Assembly (NCBI GenBank): GCA_947460065.1 | Contig: CANHGF010000107.1 | Coordinates: 1 to 7,686, forward strand | Reading direction: 5' to 3' | DNA: 7,686 nucleotides | DNA from: Comamonadaceae bacterium | GTDB lineage: Bacteria; Pseudomonadota; Gammaproteobacteria; Burkholderiales; Burkholderiaceae_C | Shown: in pieces, positions 1-6,489 of the stretch | Position numbering within the stretch: the stretch's first letter is position 1 | Layout of the letters: every line of letters begins with the position of its first letter | Made by a program: the position numbers and the translations under genes | The notes under the pieces: model-generated | Databases searched by the model: none | The model's input: only the letters and a program-made list of their open reading frames with translations | What the model was told of the DNA's origin: nothing

Positions 1-360
1 AGCGTCATGGGCGATCCGGCCGATGCCACCACCGTTGACGTGCTCGATGCGATGAACGATGTGTTGGTGGCCCTCCAGGGCGGCCAAAAGCCCAGCTCAG
101 CGGAATTTGACGCGATCGGCGACGCGATGCGCCAGGTGTCCACGGCCCAGGTCAAGACCGGTGTGCTGCTCAATCTCCTGGACTCGGCCCGGCAGGCCTC
201 GGCTTTCCAAGAAACTGCGGTTGAACAGCAGCGCAGCACGCTGATGGACACCGACCCGGCGCAGGCGACGGCCGATCTGGCCCGCTCCAATGCTCTGCTG
301 CAGGCTGCCCAAGCCATCATGGCCAGGCTCGATTCCACCTCCCTGTTCGAGAAGATATGA
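1..360 (+). CDS. flgL: FlgL, flagellar hook-filament junction protein (C-terminal part, cut by window start)
   Basis: The reading frame is open from base 1, so this is the 3' end of a longer gene; the ATG at 7 is probably an internal methionine. The visible ~119 residues are alpha-helical and rich in Ala, Gln and Asp. They end with the pattern shared by flagellins and FlgL: an acidic DTDPAQATADLARS segment, then ALLQAAQAIMARL, then the terminal SLFEKI. In the family this C-terminal helix pairs with the N-terminal helix in the D0/D1 core, and FlgL joins the hook (through FlgK) to the filament outside the cell. A flagellin is the alternative, because the two share this end. FlgL is favoured because stator genes follow and because a SLF-plus-short-tail ending is common in FlgL. 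The stop codon overlaps the motA start by 4 bases, so translation is probably coupled. Confidence 0.8.
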   Translation, partial: SVMGDPADATTVDVLDAMNDVLVALQGGQKPSSAEFDAIGDAMRQVSTAQVKTGVLLNLLDSARQASAFQETAVEQQRSTLMDTDPAQATADLARSNALLQAAQAIMARLDSTSLFEKI

Positions 361-1229
361 ACATTCCCTTAGGCTGGCTGATCGCGCTGTCAGCGGCGAT
401 CTCGGGCTTCCTCTGGCTCGGCGGTAGCTGGCAACAGCTGTGGGTGCCCGAGGAATTTCTGGTGATCTTCGGTGCCGCCTTGGGCACCCTGATTGCGGGC
501 AACAAATGGCGCCATCTGCGCAAGACTTGGCGCGTCTTCAGTCGCAGCTTTGCTACCACCTCCTTCAACCGCGAAGTCAACCTGCAGTTGCTGTGCCTGC
601 TCTTCGAACTTCTGCAAAAGGCCAAACGCGAGGGCATGAAATCCATCGAGGTCGACATCGCCAAGCCGGCCGAAAGTCCCCTCTTCAATCGCTATCCGCG
701 GGTGCTCAAGTACCGCCGGCTGATGGAATTCATCACCGACTACTTCGTCATGATGGCCGACAACACCGTGACGCTGTCGCAACTCGAAGGCGTGCTCAGC
801 CAGGAGATCGAGACCTTGTATTCGGAATCGCGCCAGCCTTCTGAATCCATCATGAACCTGTCTGACAGCATGCCGGCTTTCGGCATCGTGGCGGCCATCA
901 TTGGCGTGATCAAGGCCTTGTCTGGCGTGGCCACAAACAGTCCGGGGCAGATCGGCGCCTTGATTGCAGCGGCGCTGGTGGGCACCCTGGTGGGCGTGTT
1001 TGCCGCCTATGCGATCCTCAGCCCCGTGGCCAAGTCGCTGGAGCAGATCGCTGACGAGGAGCTCAAGCCTTTTGAGGCGATCAAGGAGATTTTGCTGGCC
1101 TACTACAGCAACTTCTCGCCTTCGGTCTGTGTCGAATATGGTCGCAAGGTGATGTATTCGGATACCCGTCCGTCCATGCAGGAGTTGGAGGACGGCATCA
1201 GGAACTCGGTTCGGCAAGTCAGCCCATGA
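357..1229 (+). CDS. motA: MotA, flagellar motor stator subunit
   Basis: Stator protein of the proton-driven flagellar motor. It is an inner-membrane protein that forms a ring around MotB and pushes on FliG. The 290 residues match the length of the E. coli type (about 295). Hydrophobic segments lie near residues 4-22, 32-48, 172-190 and 203-225, giving four membrane helices with a large cytoplasmic loop between helices 2 and 3. In that loop the charged pair that contacts FliG is seen as Lys90 (Arg in E. coli) and Glu98. The two prolines needed for torque are Pro173 in SMPAFGIVAA and Pro223 in ILSPVAK. YGRKVMYS near 261-268 is also family-typical. The start overlaps the flgL stop (ATGA), with a GAGAAG purine run just ahead, and its stop overlaps the motB start in the same way. 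A lateral-flagellum LafT-type paralogue is possible. Confidence 0.93.
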   Translation: MNIPLGWLIALSAAISGFLWLGGSWQQLWVPEEFLVIFGAALGTLIAGNKWRHLRKTWRVFSRSFATTSFNREVNLQLLCLLFELLQKAKREGMKSIEVDIAKPAESPLFNRYPRVLKYRRLMEFITDYFVMMADNTVTLSQLEGVLSQEIETLYSESRQPSESIMNLSDSMPAFGIVAAIIGVIKALSGVATNSPGQIGALIAAALVGTLVGVFAAYAILSPVAKSLEQIADEELKPFEAIKEILLAYYSNFSPSVCVEYGRKVMYSDTRPSMQELEDGIRNSVRQVSP

Positions 1230-1897
1230 GGTCCAAGACCCCGGCCCTTGCGGCGCCACCGGCCCCAGTGCGTCAACCGCGCGCGGTCAAGCGGCGGGTG
1301 CGGCATGCCACCCATGGCAACTGGAAGCTGGTCTATGCCGACTTTGTCACGGTGCTCATGGCTTTTTTCATCGTGGCCTGGATCATCACCTTTGACAAGC
1401 TCTCGAAGATCCCCCAGCGGGACATGAGTTGCATCACCGCCATGGCCGCTGACCTGAAAAAGCAGATCGAGGCCGATTCACGCCTGACCCGGGGCAAGAT
1501 CCCCATCGACATCGAGCTCCTTCCCGAGGGCCTGCGCTTGACGCTGCTGGACAACAACCAACCGATGTTCCAAACCGGCCAGGCGGTGCTCTCGGGTTTT
1601 GCCAAGGAACAATTCGCCAAGATCGCCACGGCAGTCAACCTGTGCGAGGCCAACCCTCTCATGATCGAGGGCTATACCGATGCCACGCCCTACGGTGGCG
1701 GCATCACCGGCTACGGCAACTGGGAGCTGTCAGCAGAACGGGCCAACGCCGCGCGTCGGGAACTGCTGTCCAAAGAGGTCAAGCCCGAACGCATCTCGCA
1801 GGTCATCGGCTATGGCGACAGCCGGCCTTCACTGCCGAACGATCCGACCAACGCCCTGAACCGACGCATTTCCATCACCGTGCTGCCGGCCACATAA
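1226..1897 (+). CDS. motB: MotB, flagellar motor stator subunit with OmpA/peptidoglycan-binding domain
   Basis: Partner of MotA in the stator; it carries the proton-binding aspartate and anchors the complex to peptidoglycan. The basic N-terminus (VKRRVRH) is followed by HGNWKLVYADF, in which Asp39 corresponds to the essential Asp32 of E. coli MotB. A single membrane helix spans about 38-55. The OmpA-like domain covers about 94-220, with YTDATPYGGG (150-159), NWELSAERAN (165-174) and NRRISI (212-217). At 223 residues it is much shorter than E. coli MotB (308). The segment between helix and OmpA domain is only about 38 residues, and there is no C-terminal tail. Two cysteines, Cys69 and Cys140, should face the periplasm. 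The start overlaps the motA stop by 4 bases, so the two are probably made together. LafU-type assignment is an alternative. Confidence 0.92.
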   Translation: MRSKTPALAAPPAPVRQPRAVKRRVRHATHGNWKLVYADFVTVLMAFFIVAWIITFDKLSKIPQRDMSCITAMAADLKKQIEADSRLTRGKIPIDIELLPEGLRLTLLDNNQPMFQTGQAVLSGFAKEQFAKIATAVNLCEANPLMIEGYTDATPYGGGITGYGNWELSAERANAARRELLSKEVKPERISQVIGYGDSRPSLPNDPTNALNRRISITVLPAT

Positions 1898-1900
1898 GTC

Positions 1901-1931
1901 AGGCCGGTCCGATAGCCCTTTGCCAGGGCCT
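1901..1931. terminator. Possible weak hairpin between converging motB and slmA
   Basis: The short gap between the converging motB and slmA stop codons contains GCCCT (1915-1919) pairing with AGGGC (1925-1929) over a 5-base loop. Alternatively AGGCC (1901-1905) can pair with GGCCT (1927-1931). Neither is followed by a T run on either strand, so this is only a weak candidate for a shared terminator. Confidence 0.25.
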
Positions 1932-1955
1932 ACAGTCTCGCCACGGAGGACGCCA

Positions 1956-2591
1956 TCAGCCTCGCGGCGAAAGCATCAATGCCAGGCTGGCGTCCAGGCT
2001 CTCCGACGGCAGGCGCCGAAAGCCAGAGCGGGCATAGCGCTGGAGGCGTCCGAGCAAAAACGCATGCAGCAGCGAGGCCCTAAGTTGGGCATCCACCGTG
2101 GGGGTCTGCGAGGCTGCGCCGGCCTCGCGCAGCAACTGGCGCCACTGCGCTTCAAGCTTGTCAAAAAACAGGTTCATGCGCTCCTGCAAACGCTCATGCT
2201 CGAAAACCAGCGCATCGCCGACCATCACACGGGTCATGCCCGGGTTTTTCTCCGCAAACTGCACCAAGACGCGGGCTGCCTTGATGACCCTGCTCAGCGC
2301 GTCGGGCTCGCGCTCCTGCAACTGGTTGGTGAGTGAGAAGATCGAGCTCTCAATGAAGTCGATCAGCGCCTCGAACATTTGGGCCTTGCTGGCAAAGTGC
2401 CGGTACAAGGCGGCCTCGCTGACGCTCAGGCGGGACGCCAGGGCAGCGGTGGTGATGCGCTCGGTGCCAGGCTGCTCGAGCATGCTGGCCAATGCCTGCA
2501 GGATCTGCACACGACGCTCACCCGGCTTGGGCCGCTTGCGCGCGGGCGTATCGACAGGCGCTGAAGAGGACTCGGCTTGAGAATCGGACAT
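1956..2591 (-). CDS. slmA: SlmA, nucleoid occlusion factor (TetR family)
   Basis: DNA-binding protein that stops FtsZ ring assembly over unsegregated chromosome. From the chosen start it has 211 residues, slightly longer than E. coli SlmA (198) because of a Ser/Ala/Pro-rich N-terminal tail. The TetR-type helix-turn-helix lies at about 47-70 (RITTAALASRLSVSEAALYR, then HFASK), very close to the E. coli sequence. Downstream stretches such as FAEKNPGMTRVMVGDALVFE and RLQERMNLFFDKLEAQWRQL also align with SlmA rather than with generic TetR repressors. I chose the ATG at 2589-2591 because GGAG precedes it by 9 bases. The ATG at 2625-2627 would add 12 residues but has a poorer ribosome site. The gene lies 82 bases downstream of argB on the same strand, and co-transcription is plausible. 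Confidence 0.9.
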   Translation of the reverse strand: MSDSQAESSSAPVDTPARKRPKPGERRVQILQALASMLEQPGTERITTAALASRLSVSEAALYRHFASKAQMFEALIDFIESSIFSLTNQLQEREPDALSRVIKAARVLVQFAEKNPGMTRVMVGDALVFEHERLQERMNLFFDKLEAQWRQLLREAGAASQTPTVDAQLRASLLHAFLLGRLQRYARSGFRRLPSESLDASLALMLSPRG

Positions 2592-2642
2592 GCGCGCAAG
2601 CTCCGAAGGAAGGGGCTGGAAAATCATTCTCGCACAGCGTCC

Positions 2643-2664
2643 GCCGCTGCCCGAGCGCAGCGGC
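2643..2664 (-). other. Stem-loop between argB and slmA
   Basis: GCCGCTGC (2643-2650) and GCAGCGGC (2657-2664) form a perfect 8-bp GC-rich stem with a 6-base loop. It starts about 10 bases after the argB stop codon. No T run follows on the - strand, so it is not a textbook intrinsic terminator. It could protect the argB 3' end or reduce read-through into slmA. Confidence 0.45.
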
Positions 2665-2673
2665 CAGGCGGGC

Positions 2674-3576
2674 TCAATGCGAGCGGATCATGGTGCCGTA
2701 AGCCTGATCGGTCAAGATCTCCAGCAGCATCGCATGTGGCACACGCCCGTCGATGATGTGCACCGAGTTAACGCCGCTCTTGGCTGCATCGAGCGCGCCG
2801 GAAATTTTGGGCAGCATGCCGCCTGAAATCGTGCCGTCCTCAAACAGGGCGTCGATCTGGCGGGCGCTCAGGTCGGTCAGTAACTTACCGTCCTTATCCA
2901 GCACGCCGGGGGTATTGGTCAGCAACACCAGTTTCTCGGCCTTCAGCACAGTGGCGAGCTTTCCAGCCACCACATCGGCATTGATGTTGTAGCTCTCGTT
3001 GTTCTCGCCAAAGCCGATCGGACTGACCACCGGAATGAACTGGTCATCCTGCAAAGCCCGCACCACCGAGGGGTCGATCTGCACGATATCGCCCACCTGA
3101 CCCACATCGTGCTCCTTGTTCGGATCCTTGGCGTCGAGCATCTTGAGCTTGCGCGCGCGGATCAGACCGCCGTCACGGCCAGTCAGACCCACCGCCTTGC
3201 CGCCGGCCTGGTTGATCAAACCGACAATATCTTGCTGCACCTCGCCGGCCAGCACCCATTCCACTACTTCCATGGTTTCGGCGTCGGTGACCCGCATGCC
3301 TTGAATGAATTCGCCTTTTTTGCCGAGCCGATTGAGCGCAGTCTCAATTTGAGGGCCGCCGCCATGGACCACCACCGGATTCATGCCCACCAGCTTGAGC
3401 AAAACCACATCCTCGGCAAAGTCAGCTTGCAAAGCCGGGTCAGTCATGGCATTGCCGCCGTATTTAATCACCAGGGTCTTGCCGTGAAACTTGCGGATAT
3501 AGGGCAGTGCCTGGGCCAGGATTTCGGCCTTGTCGCGGGCAGCAATATGGGTCAGGTCGGGTGCAGTGGAGCTCAT
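2674..3576 (-). CDS. argB: ArgB, acetylglutamate kinase
   Basis: Cytosolic kinase that phosphorylates N-acetyl-L-glutamate with ATP, the second step of arginine synthesis. The 300 residues show the amino acid kinase fold: KYGGNAM with catalytic Lys38, the glycine-rich HGGGPQI at 71-77, GMRVTD at 93-98 with Arg95 for substrate binding, [12 protein letters not shown] at 197-208, and GGMLPK ending at Lys257. An extra N-terminal helix of about 25 residues before LVIKYGG is the hallmark of hexameric enzymes that are inhibited by arginine; the dimeric E. coli enzyme lacks it. The frame is open further upstream, but the ATG at 3574-3576 gives the normal family length, and the extension would run through a terminator palindrome. 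No Shine-Dalgarno sequence is visible: CCTCC directly precedes the ATG. Confidence 0.96.
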   Translation of the reverse strand: MSSTAPDLTHIAARDKAEILAQALPYIRKFHGKTLVIKYGGNAMTDPALQADFAEDVVLLKLVGMNPVVVHGGGPQIETALNRLGKKGEFIQGMRVTDAETMEVVEWVLAGEVQQDIVGLINQAGGKAVGLTGRDGGLIRARKLKMLDAKDPNKEHDVGQVGDIVQIDPSVVRALQDDQFIPVVSPIGFGENNESYNINADVVAGKLATVLKAEKLVLLTNTPGVLDKDGKLLTDLSARQIDALFEDGTISGGMLPKISGALDAAKSGVNSVHIIDGRVPHAMLLEILTDQAYGTMIRSH

Positions 3577-3591
3577 GGAGGACGAACAATG

Positions 3592-3620
3592 AAAAAGGGG
3601 CTGTTTTGCAAAACAGCCCC
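3592..3620 (-). terminator. Strong intrinsic terminator of the H-NS-family gene
   Basis: A perfect 24-base palindrome (3597-3620; half-site GGGGCTGTTTTG) is followed on the - strand by TTTTT (3592-3596), the layout of a Rho-independent terminator. It lies 39 bases beyond the H-NS-family stop codon and ends the only clear transcription unit before argB. The + strand has no matching T run. Its end is just 15 bases from the argB ATG, so it may also lower read-through into argB. Confidence 0.85.
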
Positions 3621-3659
3621 GATTGTGCAGCACGGCCGACCAGCGGCCGCGAGCGCGAC

Positions 3660-4037
3660 TCAAGCCTTGATCGCGAAGTCTTCCTTGGATTTTCCTTCGG
3701 CCACAAGGGCCGCCATCCAGCGCGGCATCAGACCACGGCCCGTCCAGGTCTCGCCATTGGGGCCCTGGTACTTGGGAGCCACCGTGGAAGTGCCGGCGGC
3801 CTTCTTGCCTGCACGCCTACCAGGCGCCTTGTCTTTGACCTTACCCTTGCCGGCCGGACGGCCACGGGTCTTGGGCGCCTTCTTGATGCCAGCGCTCAGG
3901 TCCTTGACGGTGATGCCGAAGGCTTGCATTTTGGCCAGGATATCCTGCACCGTGCTGGTGAACTCGCGTGAACGAATGTCCGCGGCCTGCTTTTGCAGCT
4001 TTTCGATTTGCGACTGGATATCGATCAGATTGCCCAT
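3660..4037 (-). CDS. H-NS family nucleoid-associated protein
   Basis: Small DNA-binding protein that coats AT-rich DNA and usually silences it. The 125 residues have an N-terminal coiled-coil region (about 1-45, heptad-like Leu/Ile such as [11 protein letters not shown]) expected to form oligomers. A very basic linker follows (about 50-82), with an AT-hook-like RGRP at 58-61 and Lys/Arg clusters. The C-terminal DNA-binding domain ends with [14 protein letters not shown] (89-102) and PRWM; the family core is TWTGxG. The closing GKSKEDFAI is typical of betaproteobacterial H-NS relatives. The start is supported by GAGGA 6 bases upstream. The gene follows rfbC on the same strand after a 108-base AT-rich gap and is closed by a strong terminator. 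Many genomes of this group carry several paralogues, so no individual symbol is given. Confidence 0.93.
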   Translation of the reverse strand: MGNLIDIQSQIEKLQKQAADIRSREFTSTVQDILAKMQAFGITVKDLSAGIKKAPKTRGRPAGKGKVKDKAPGRRAGKKAAGTSTVAPKYQGPNGETWTGRGLMPRWMAALVAEGKSKEDFAIKA

Positions 4038-4062
4038 ATTAATTCCTCAATTGGTTTAGATG

Positions 4063-4082
4063 ATCCGCCTTAAATAGCGGAT
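4063..4082 (-). other. Inverted repeat in the leader of the H-NS-family gene
   Basis: ATCCGC (4063-4068) and GCGGAT (4077-4082) form a perfect 6-bp stem around the AT loop CTTAAATA. It sits between the candidate promoter and the ribosome site, near where the transcript would begin, so it may be a 5' stem-loop that stabilises the mRNA or a repressor site. Confidence 0.45.
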
Positions 4083-4084
4083 AG

Positions 4085-4139
4085 CCTGAATGATAGACCA
4101 GTTTCTTAATATGCAGTCAATATGACATTCACAACTGGT
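4085..4139 (-). promoter_or_regulatory. Candidate promoter/operator region of the H-NS-family gene
   Basis: On the - strand TTGACT (complement of 4115-4120) resembles a -35 box, with TATCAT (4090-4095, spacing 19) or TCTATC (4092-4097, spacing 17) as the -10. A second weak pair is TTGTGA and TATTAA 17 bases apart. An 11-base palindrome GTCAATATGAC (4116-4126) overlaps the -35 box, and ACCAGTT (4097-4103) is repeated inverted as AACTGGT (4133-4139). The DNA here is far richer in AT than the flanking genes, as expected for a target of H-NS itself. Confidence 0.5.
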
Positions 4140-4145
4140 TGGCTT

Positions 4146-4691
4146 TTATTCAAAGCAAGGGGCTTGGTCCAGCGACAGACCACGAGCATCTTTATCAGAC
4201 AAGGCCGGCAGCACGCTCAAGGGCCATTGAATACCAAGTTGCTCATCATTCCAGCGTATGCATCGCTCATGCTCCGGAGCGTAGTAATCGGTGGTCTTGT
4301 AGAGAAACTCAGCCATATCGCTGAGAGCCAGGAAACCATGGGCAAAACCAGGGGGGATCCACAATTGTCTGTGGTTGTCCTCGGACAGCTCAAAGCCAAC
4401 CCAACGACCGAAATACGGTGAACTGCGCCGCAGATCGACGGCCACATCAAAGACGCTGCCGCGCACCACCCGCACGAGCTTGCCCTGAGGCTGCTCGATC
4501 TGGTAGTGCAGGCCCCGCAGTACACCGCGGCTGCTGCGGCTGTGGTTATCTTGCACAAAATCCAGCGCCAGTCCAGTGGCCTGGGCAAAAGCGCGCCGGT
4601 TAAAGCTTTCAAAAAAGAAACCGCGGGTATCACCAAATACCTTGGGCTCGATCAGCAGGACGTCGGGTACGGCAGCGGGCGTGACCTTCAT
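4146..4691 (-). CDS. rfbC: RfbC/RmlC, dTDP-4-dehydrorhamnose 3,5-epimerase
   Basis: Third enzyme of dTDP-L-rhamnose synthesis; it epimerises C3 and C5 of dTDP-4-keto-6-deoxy-D-glucose. At 181 residues it has the normal family length for a single cupin domain. Visible motifs are DTRGFFFESF (21-30), GVLRGLHYQ (56-64) with catalytic His62, the substrate-binding Lys71, IPPGFAHGF (112-120), and YKTTDYYAPEHE (131-142), which carries the tyrosine acid/base (Tyr131). The SDKD segment holds Asp168, which pairs with His62. The start codon lies 3 bases after the rfbA stop, so translation is probably coupled. It is the last gene of the rhamnose operon. I see no T-tailed hairpin after its TAA, so transcripts may continue into the H-NS-family gene. 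Confidence 0.96.
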   Translation of the reverse strand: MKVTPAAVPDVLLIEPKVFGDTRGFFFESFNRRAFAQATGLALDFVQDNHSRSSRGVLRGLHYQIEQPQGKLVRVVRGSVFDVAVDLRRSSPYFGRWVGFELSEDNHRQLWIPPGFAHGFLALSDMAEFLYKTTDYYAPEHERCIRWNDEQLGIQWPLSVLPALSDKDARGLSLDQAPCFE

Positions 4692-4694
4692 GGC

Positions 4695-5582
4695 TCAATA
4701 CACCGTGTTCTGCAAGATCTGCATCAGGTAGCGGCCATAGCCGTTCTTGAGCATGGGGCGGGCCAGCTTTTCGAGTTGCTCGGCGTCGATATAACCCTTG
4801 CGAAAGGCGAGTTCTTCAGGACAGGCGATTTTCAGACCCTGTCGATGCTCGATGGTGGCGATAAATTGTCCGGCCTCAAGCAAAGATTCATGGGTGCCGG
4901 TATCGAGCCAAGCCATGCCCCTGCCCATGACCTCGACATTGAGCTCGCCGCGCTCAAGGTACACGCGATTGACATCGGTGATTTCAAGTTCGCCGCGGGG
5001 CGAAGGCTTCATGCTCGCGGCAATATCGAGCACTTGGTTATCGTAAAAGTACAGGCCGGTGACGGCGTAATTGGAGGCCGGTCGGGCCGGCTTTTCCTCA
5101 ATGCTGACGGCACGGCGCTGCGCGTCAAACTGAACCACGCCATAACGCTGCGGATCCTGCACATGGTAGGCAAAAACGGTGGCGCCGGATCGACGCTCAT
5201 TGCTCACGCGCAGCTGGGCTTCAAGGTCATGTCCATAAAAAATGTTGTCGCCCAGAATCAGCGCCGAATCACCGCTACCGACAAAATCACGGCCGATGAT
5301 GAAAGCCTGGGCCAGCCCGTCGGGGCTGGGCTGCACCGCATAGCTGAGCGACAAACCCCACTGGCTGCCATCGCCGAGAAGTTCGGCAAACCGCGGCGTG
5401 TCCTGCGGGGTGGAAATAATCAGGATGTCGCGCAGCCCGGCCAGCATCAAGGTGCTCAGCGGGTAATAAATCATCGGCTTGTCGTAAATCGGCAGCAATT
5501 GCTTGGAGACAGCCTGGGTCACCGGATAAAGCCGGGTGCCGGAGCCGCCGGCCAGGATGATGCCTTTGCGAGGTGTGGTCAT
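4695..5582 (-). CDS. rfbA: RfbA/RmlA, glucose-1-phosphate thymidylyltransferase
   Basis: First enzyme of dTDP-L-rhamnose synthesis; it joins glucose-1-phosphate and dTTP to give dTDP-glucose, and in the family it is inhibited by dTDP-rhamnose. The 295 residues match the usual length. The nucleotidyltransferase signature [14 protein letters not shown] is at 7-20, followed by [17 protein letters not shown] (27-43). LGDNIFYG (110-117) carries the metal-binding Asp112, EEKP is at 162-165, ITDVN at 201-205, and [10 protein letters not shown] at 225-234 supplies further sugar-phosphate and metal contacts. The start lies 7 bases after the rfbD stop. ACCTCC immediately precedes the ATG; the only purine stretch is TGAGA, overlapping the rfbD stop. 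Confidence 0.97.
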   Translation of the reverse strand: MTTPRKGIILAGGSGTRLYPVTQAVSKQLLPIYDKPMIYYPLSTLMLAGLRDILIISTPQDTPRFAELLGDGSQWGLSLSYAVQPSPDGLAQAFIIGRDFVGSGDSALILGDNIFYGHDLEAQLRVSNERRSGATVFAYHVQDPQRYGVVQFDAQRRAVSIEEKPARPASNYAVTGLYFYDNQVLDIAASMKPSPRGELEITDVNRVYLERGELNVEVMGRGMAWLDTGTHESLLEAGQFIATIEHRQGLKIACPEELAFRKGYIDAEQLEKLARPMLKNGYGRYLMQILQNTVY

Positions 5583-5589
5583 GGAGGTC

Positions 5590-6489
5590 TCAGAGTATTT
5601 CCGCCAGCATGCGGTCTACCCCTTGCTGCCAGGGCGGCAGGTTCAGGCTGAAGCGCACTTTCAGCAGCGAGGTATCCAGGCGGGAGTTGTGGGGGCGCCG
5701 GGCGGCAGTGGGAAAGGCGCTGGTGGCCACCGGCTTGATCTCACGCACCCGCAAAGGCAAGTCGGGCCTGCTGCGCATAGCCTGCTCGATCACATGGCTG
5801 GCATAGCCATGCCAGGAGGTCTGACCCGCTGCAGCCAGGTGATAAAGCCCAGCCCATGAATCTGGCTGCTGGTCCGACATGGCCTGTCGCACAGCCAGGG
5901 CGGTGACATCGGCCAGCAGGTCGGCACCGGTGGGCGCGCCGATCTGGTCATCGATCACCTGCAACTGATCCCGCTCGCCCGCCAGGCGCAGCATGGTCTT
6001 GGCAAAATTGCCGCCGCGCGCGCCATAGACCCAGCTGGTGCGAAAAATCAGATGCCGCTCGCAGCCGGCTTGGACGGCGCGCTCGCCCTCTAGCTTGGTC
6101 TGGCCATAGACATTGAGCGGATCTGGCACATCGCTTTCGCGCCAGGGCTGCTCCCCGCTGCCGTCAAAGACGTAGTCGGTGCTGTAGTGCACCAGCCAGG
6201 CGCCCAGGGCCCGGGCCTCGCGGGCCAGCGCCGCCGGCGCAGTGGCATTGATCATGCGGGCCAACTCGGGTTCGGATTCGGCCCGATCGACCGCGGTATG
6301 CGCCGCGGCATTGACAATGATCTGCGGCGCGTAGTCGCGCACAGTGGCGGCCAGAGCTTCGGGCCTTGTGAAATCGCCGCAGCCCTCGGTGCTGTCAAAG
6401 TCCAGCGCCAGCACCGAGCCTAGGGGCGCCAGGCTGCGCTGCAGTTCCCAGCCCACCTGCCCGCCCTTGCCCAGCAGCAAGATCTTCAC
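5590..6489 (-). CDS. rfbD: RfbD/RmlD, dTDP-4-dehydrorhamnose reductase
   Basis: Last enzyme of the pathway; it reduces dTDP-4-keto-L-rhamnose to dTDP-L-rhamnose using NAD(P)H. I place the start at the GTG at 6487-6489, giving 299 residues and a GTGA overlap with the rfbB stop. An ATG at 6517-6519 would add ten residues (MGADPIRGGR) that do not resemble the family and would overlap rfbB by 34 bases. From the GTG start, the Rossmann motif GKGGQVG is at 7-13, [10 protein letters not shown] at 101-110 and YGQTK at 128-132. The catalytic set Thr104, Asp105, Tyr128 and Lys132 falls at the same numbers as in the Salmonella enzyme, which supports the [11 protein letters not shown] (149-156) is also typical of the extended SDR family. 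Confidence 0.95.
   Translation of the reverse strand: MKILLLGKGGQVGWELQRSLAPLGSVLALDFDSTEGCGDFTRPEALAATVRDYAPQIIVNAAAHTAVDRAESEPELARMINATAPAALAREARALGAWLVHYSTDYVFDGSGEQPWRESDVPDPLNVYGQTKLEGERAVQAGCERHLIFRTSWVYGARGGNFAKTMLRLAGERDQLQVIDDQIGAPTGADLLADVTALAVRQAMSDQQPDSWAGLYHLAAAGQTSWHGYASHVIEQAMRSRPDLPLRVREIKPVATSAFPTAARRPHNSRLDTSLLKVRFSLNLPPWQQGVDRMLAEIL

Noticed and set aside
390..1259. - strand open frame of 289 codons opposite motA
   Set aside because: It is His/Arg/Gln-rich, typical of a reverse-complement shadow of a membrane protein gene; motA has all expected conserved residues.
3577..3663. N-terminal extension of argB to an ATG at 3663
   Set aside because: The 29 extra residues would be encoded across the terminator palindrome and make the protein longer than the family norm.
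3109..4059. + strand open frame of 316 codons opposite argB and the H-NS-family gene
   Set aside because: It runs through the terminator palindrome and two well-supported genes, and its translation resembles no family I know.
4506..5651. Long + strand open frame of 381 codons opposite rfbA and rfbC
   Set aside because: It lies wholly antisense to two genes with complete catalytic motifs and has no recognisable domain. GC-rich DNA commonly produces such shadow frames.
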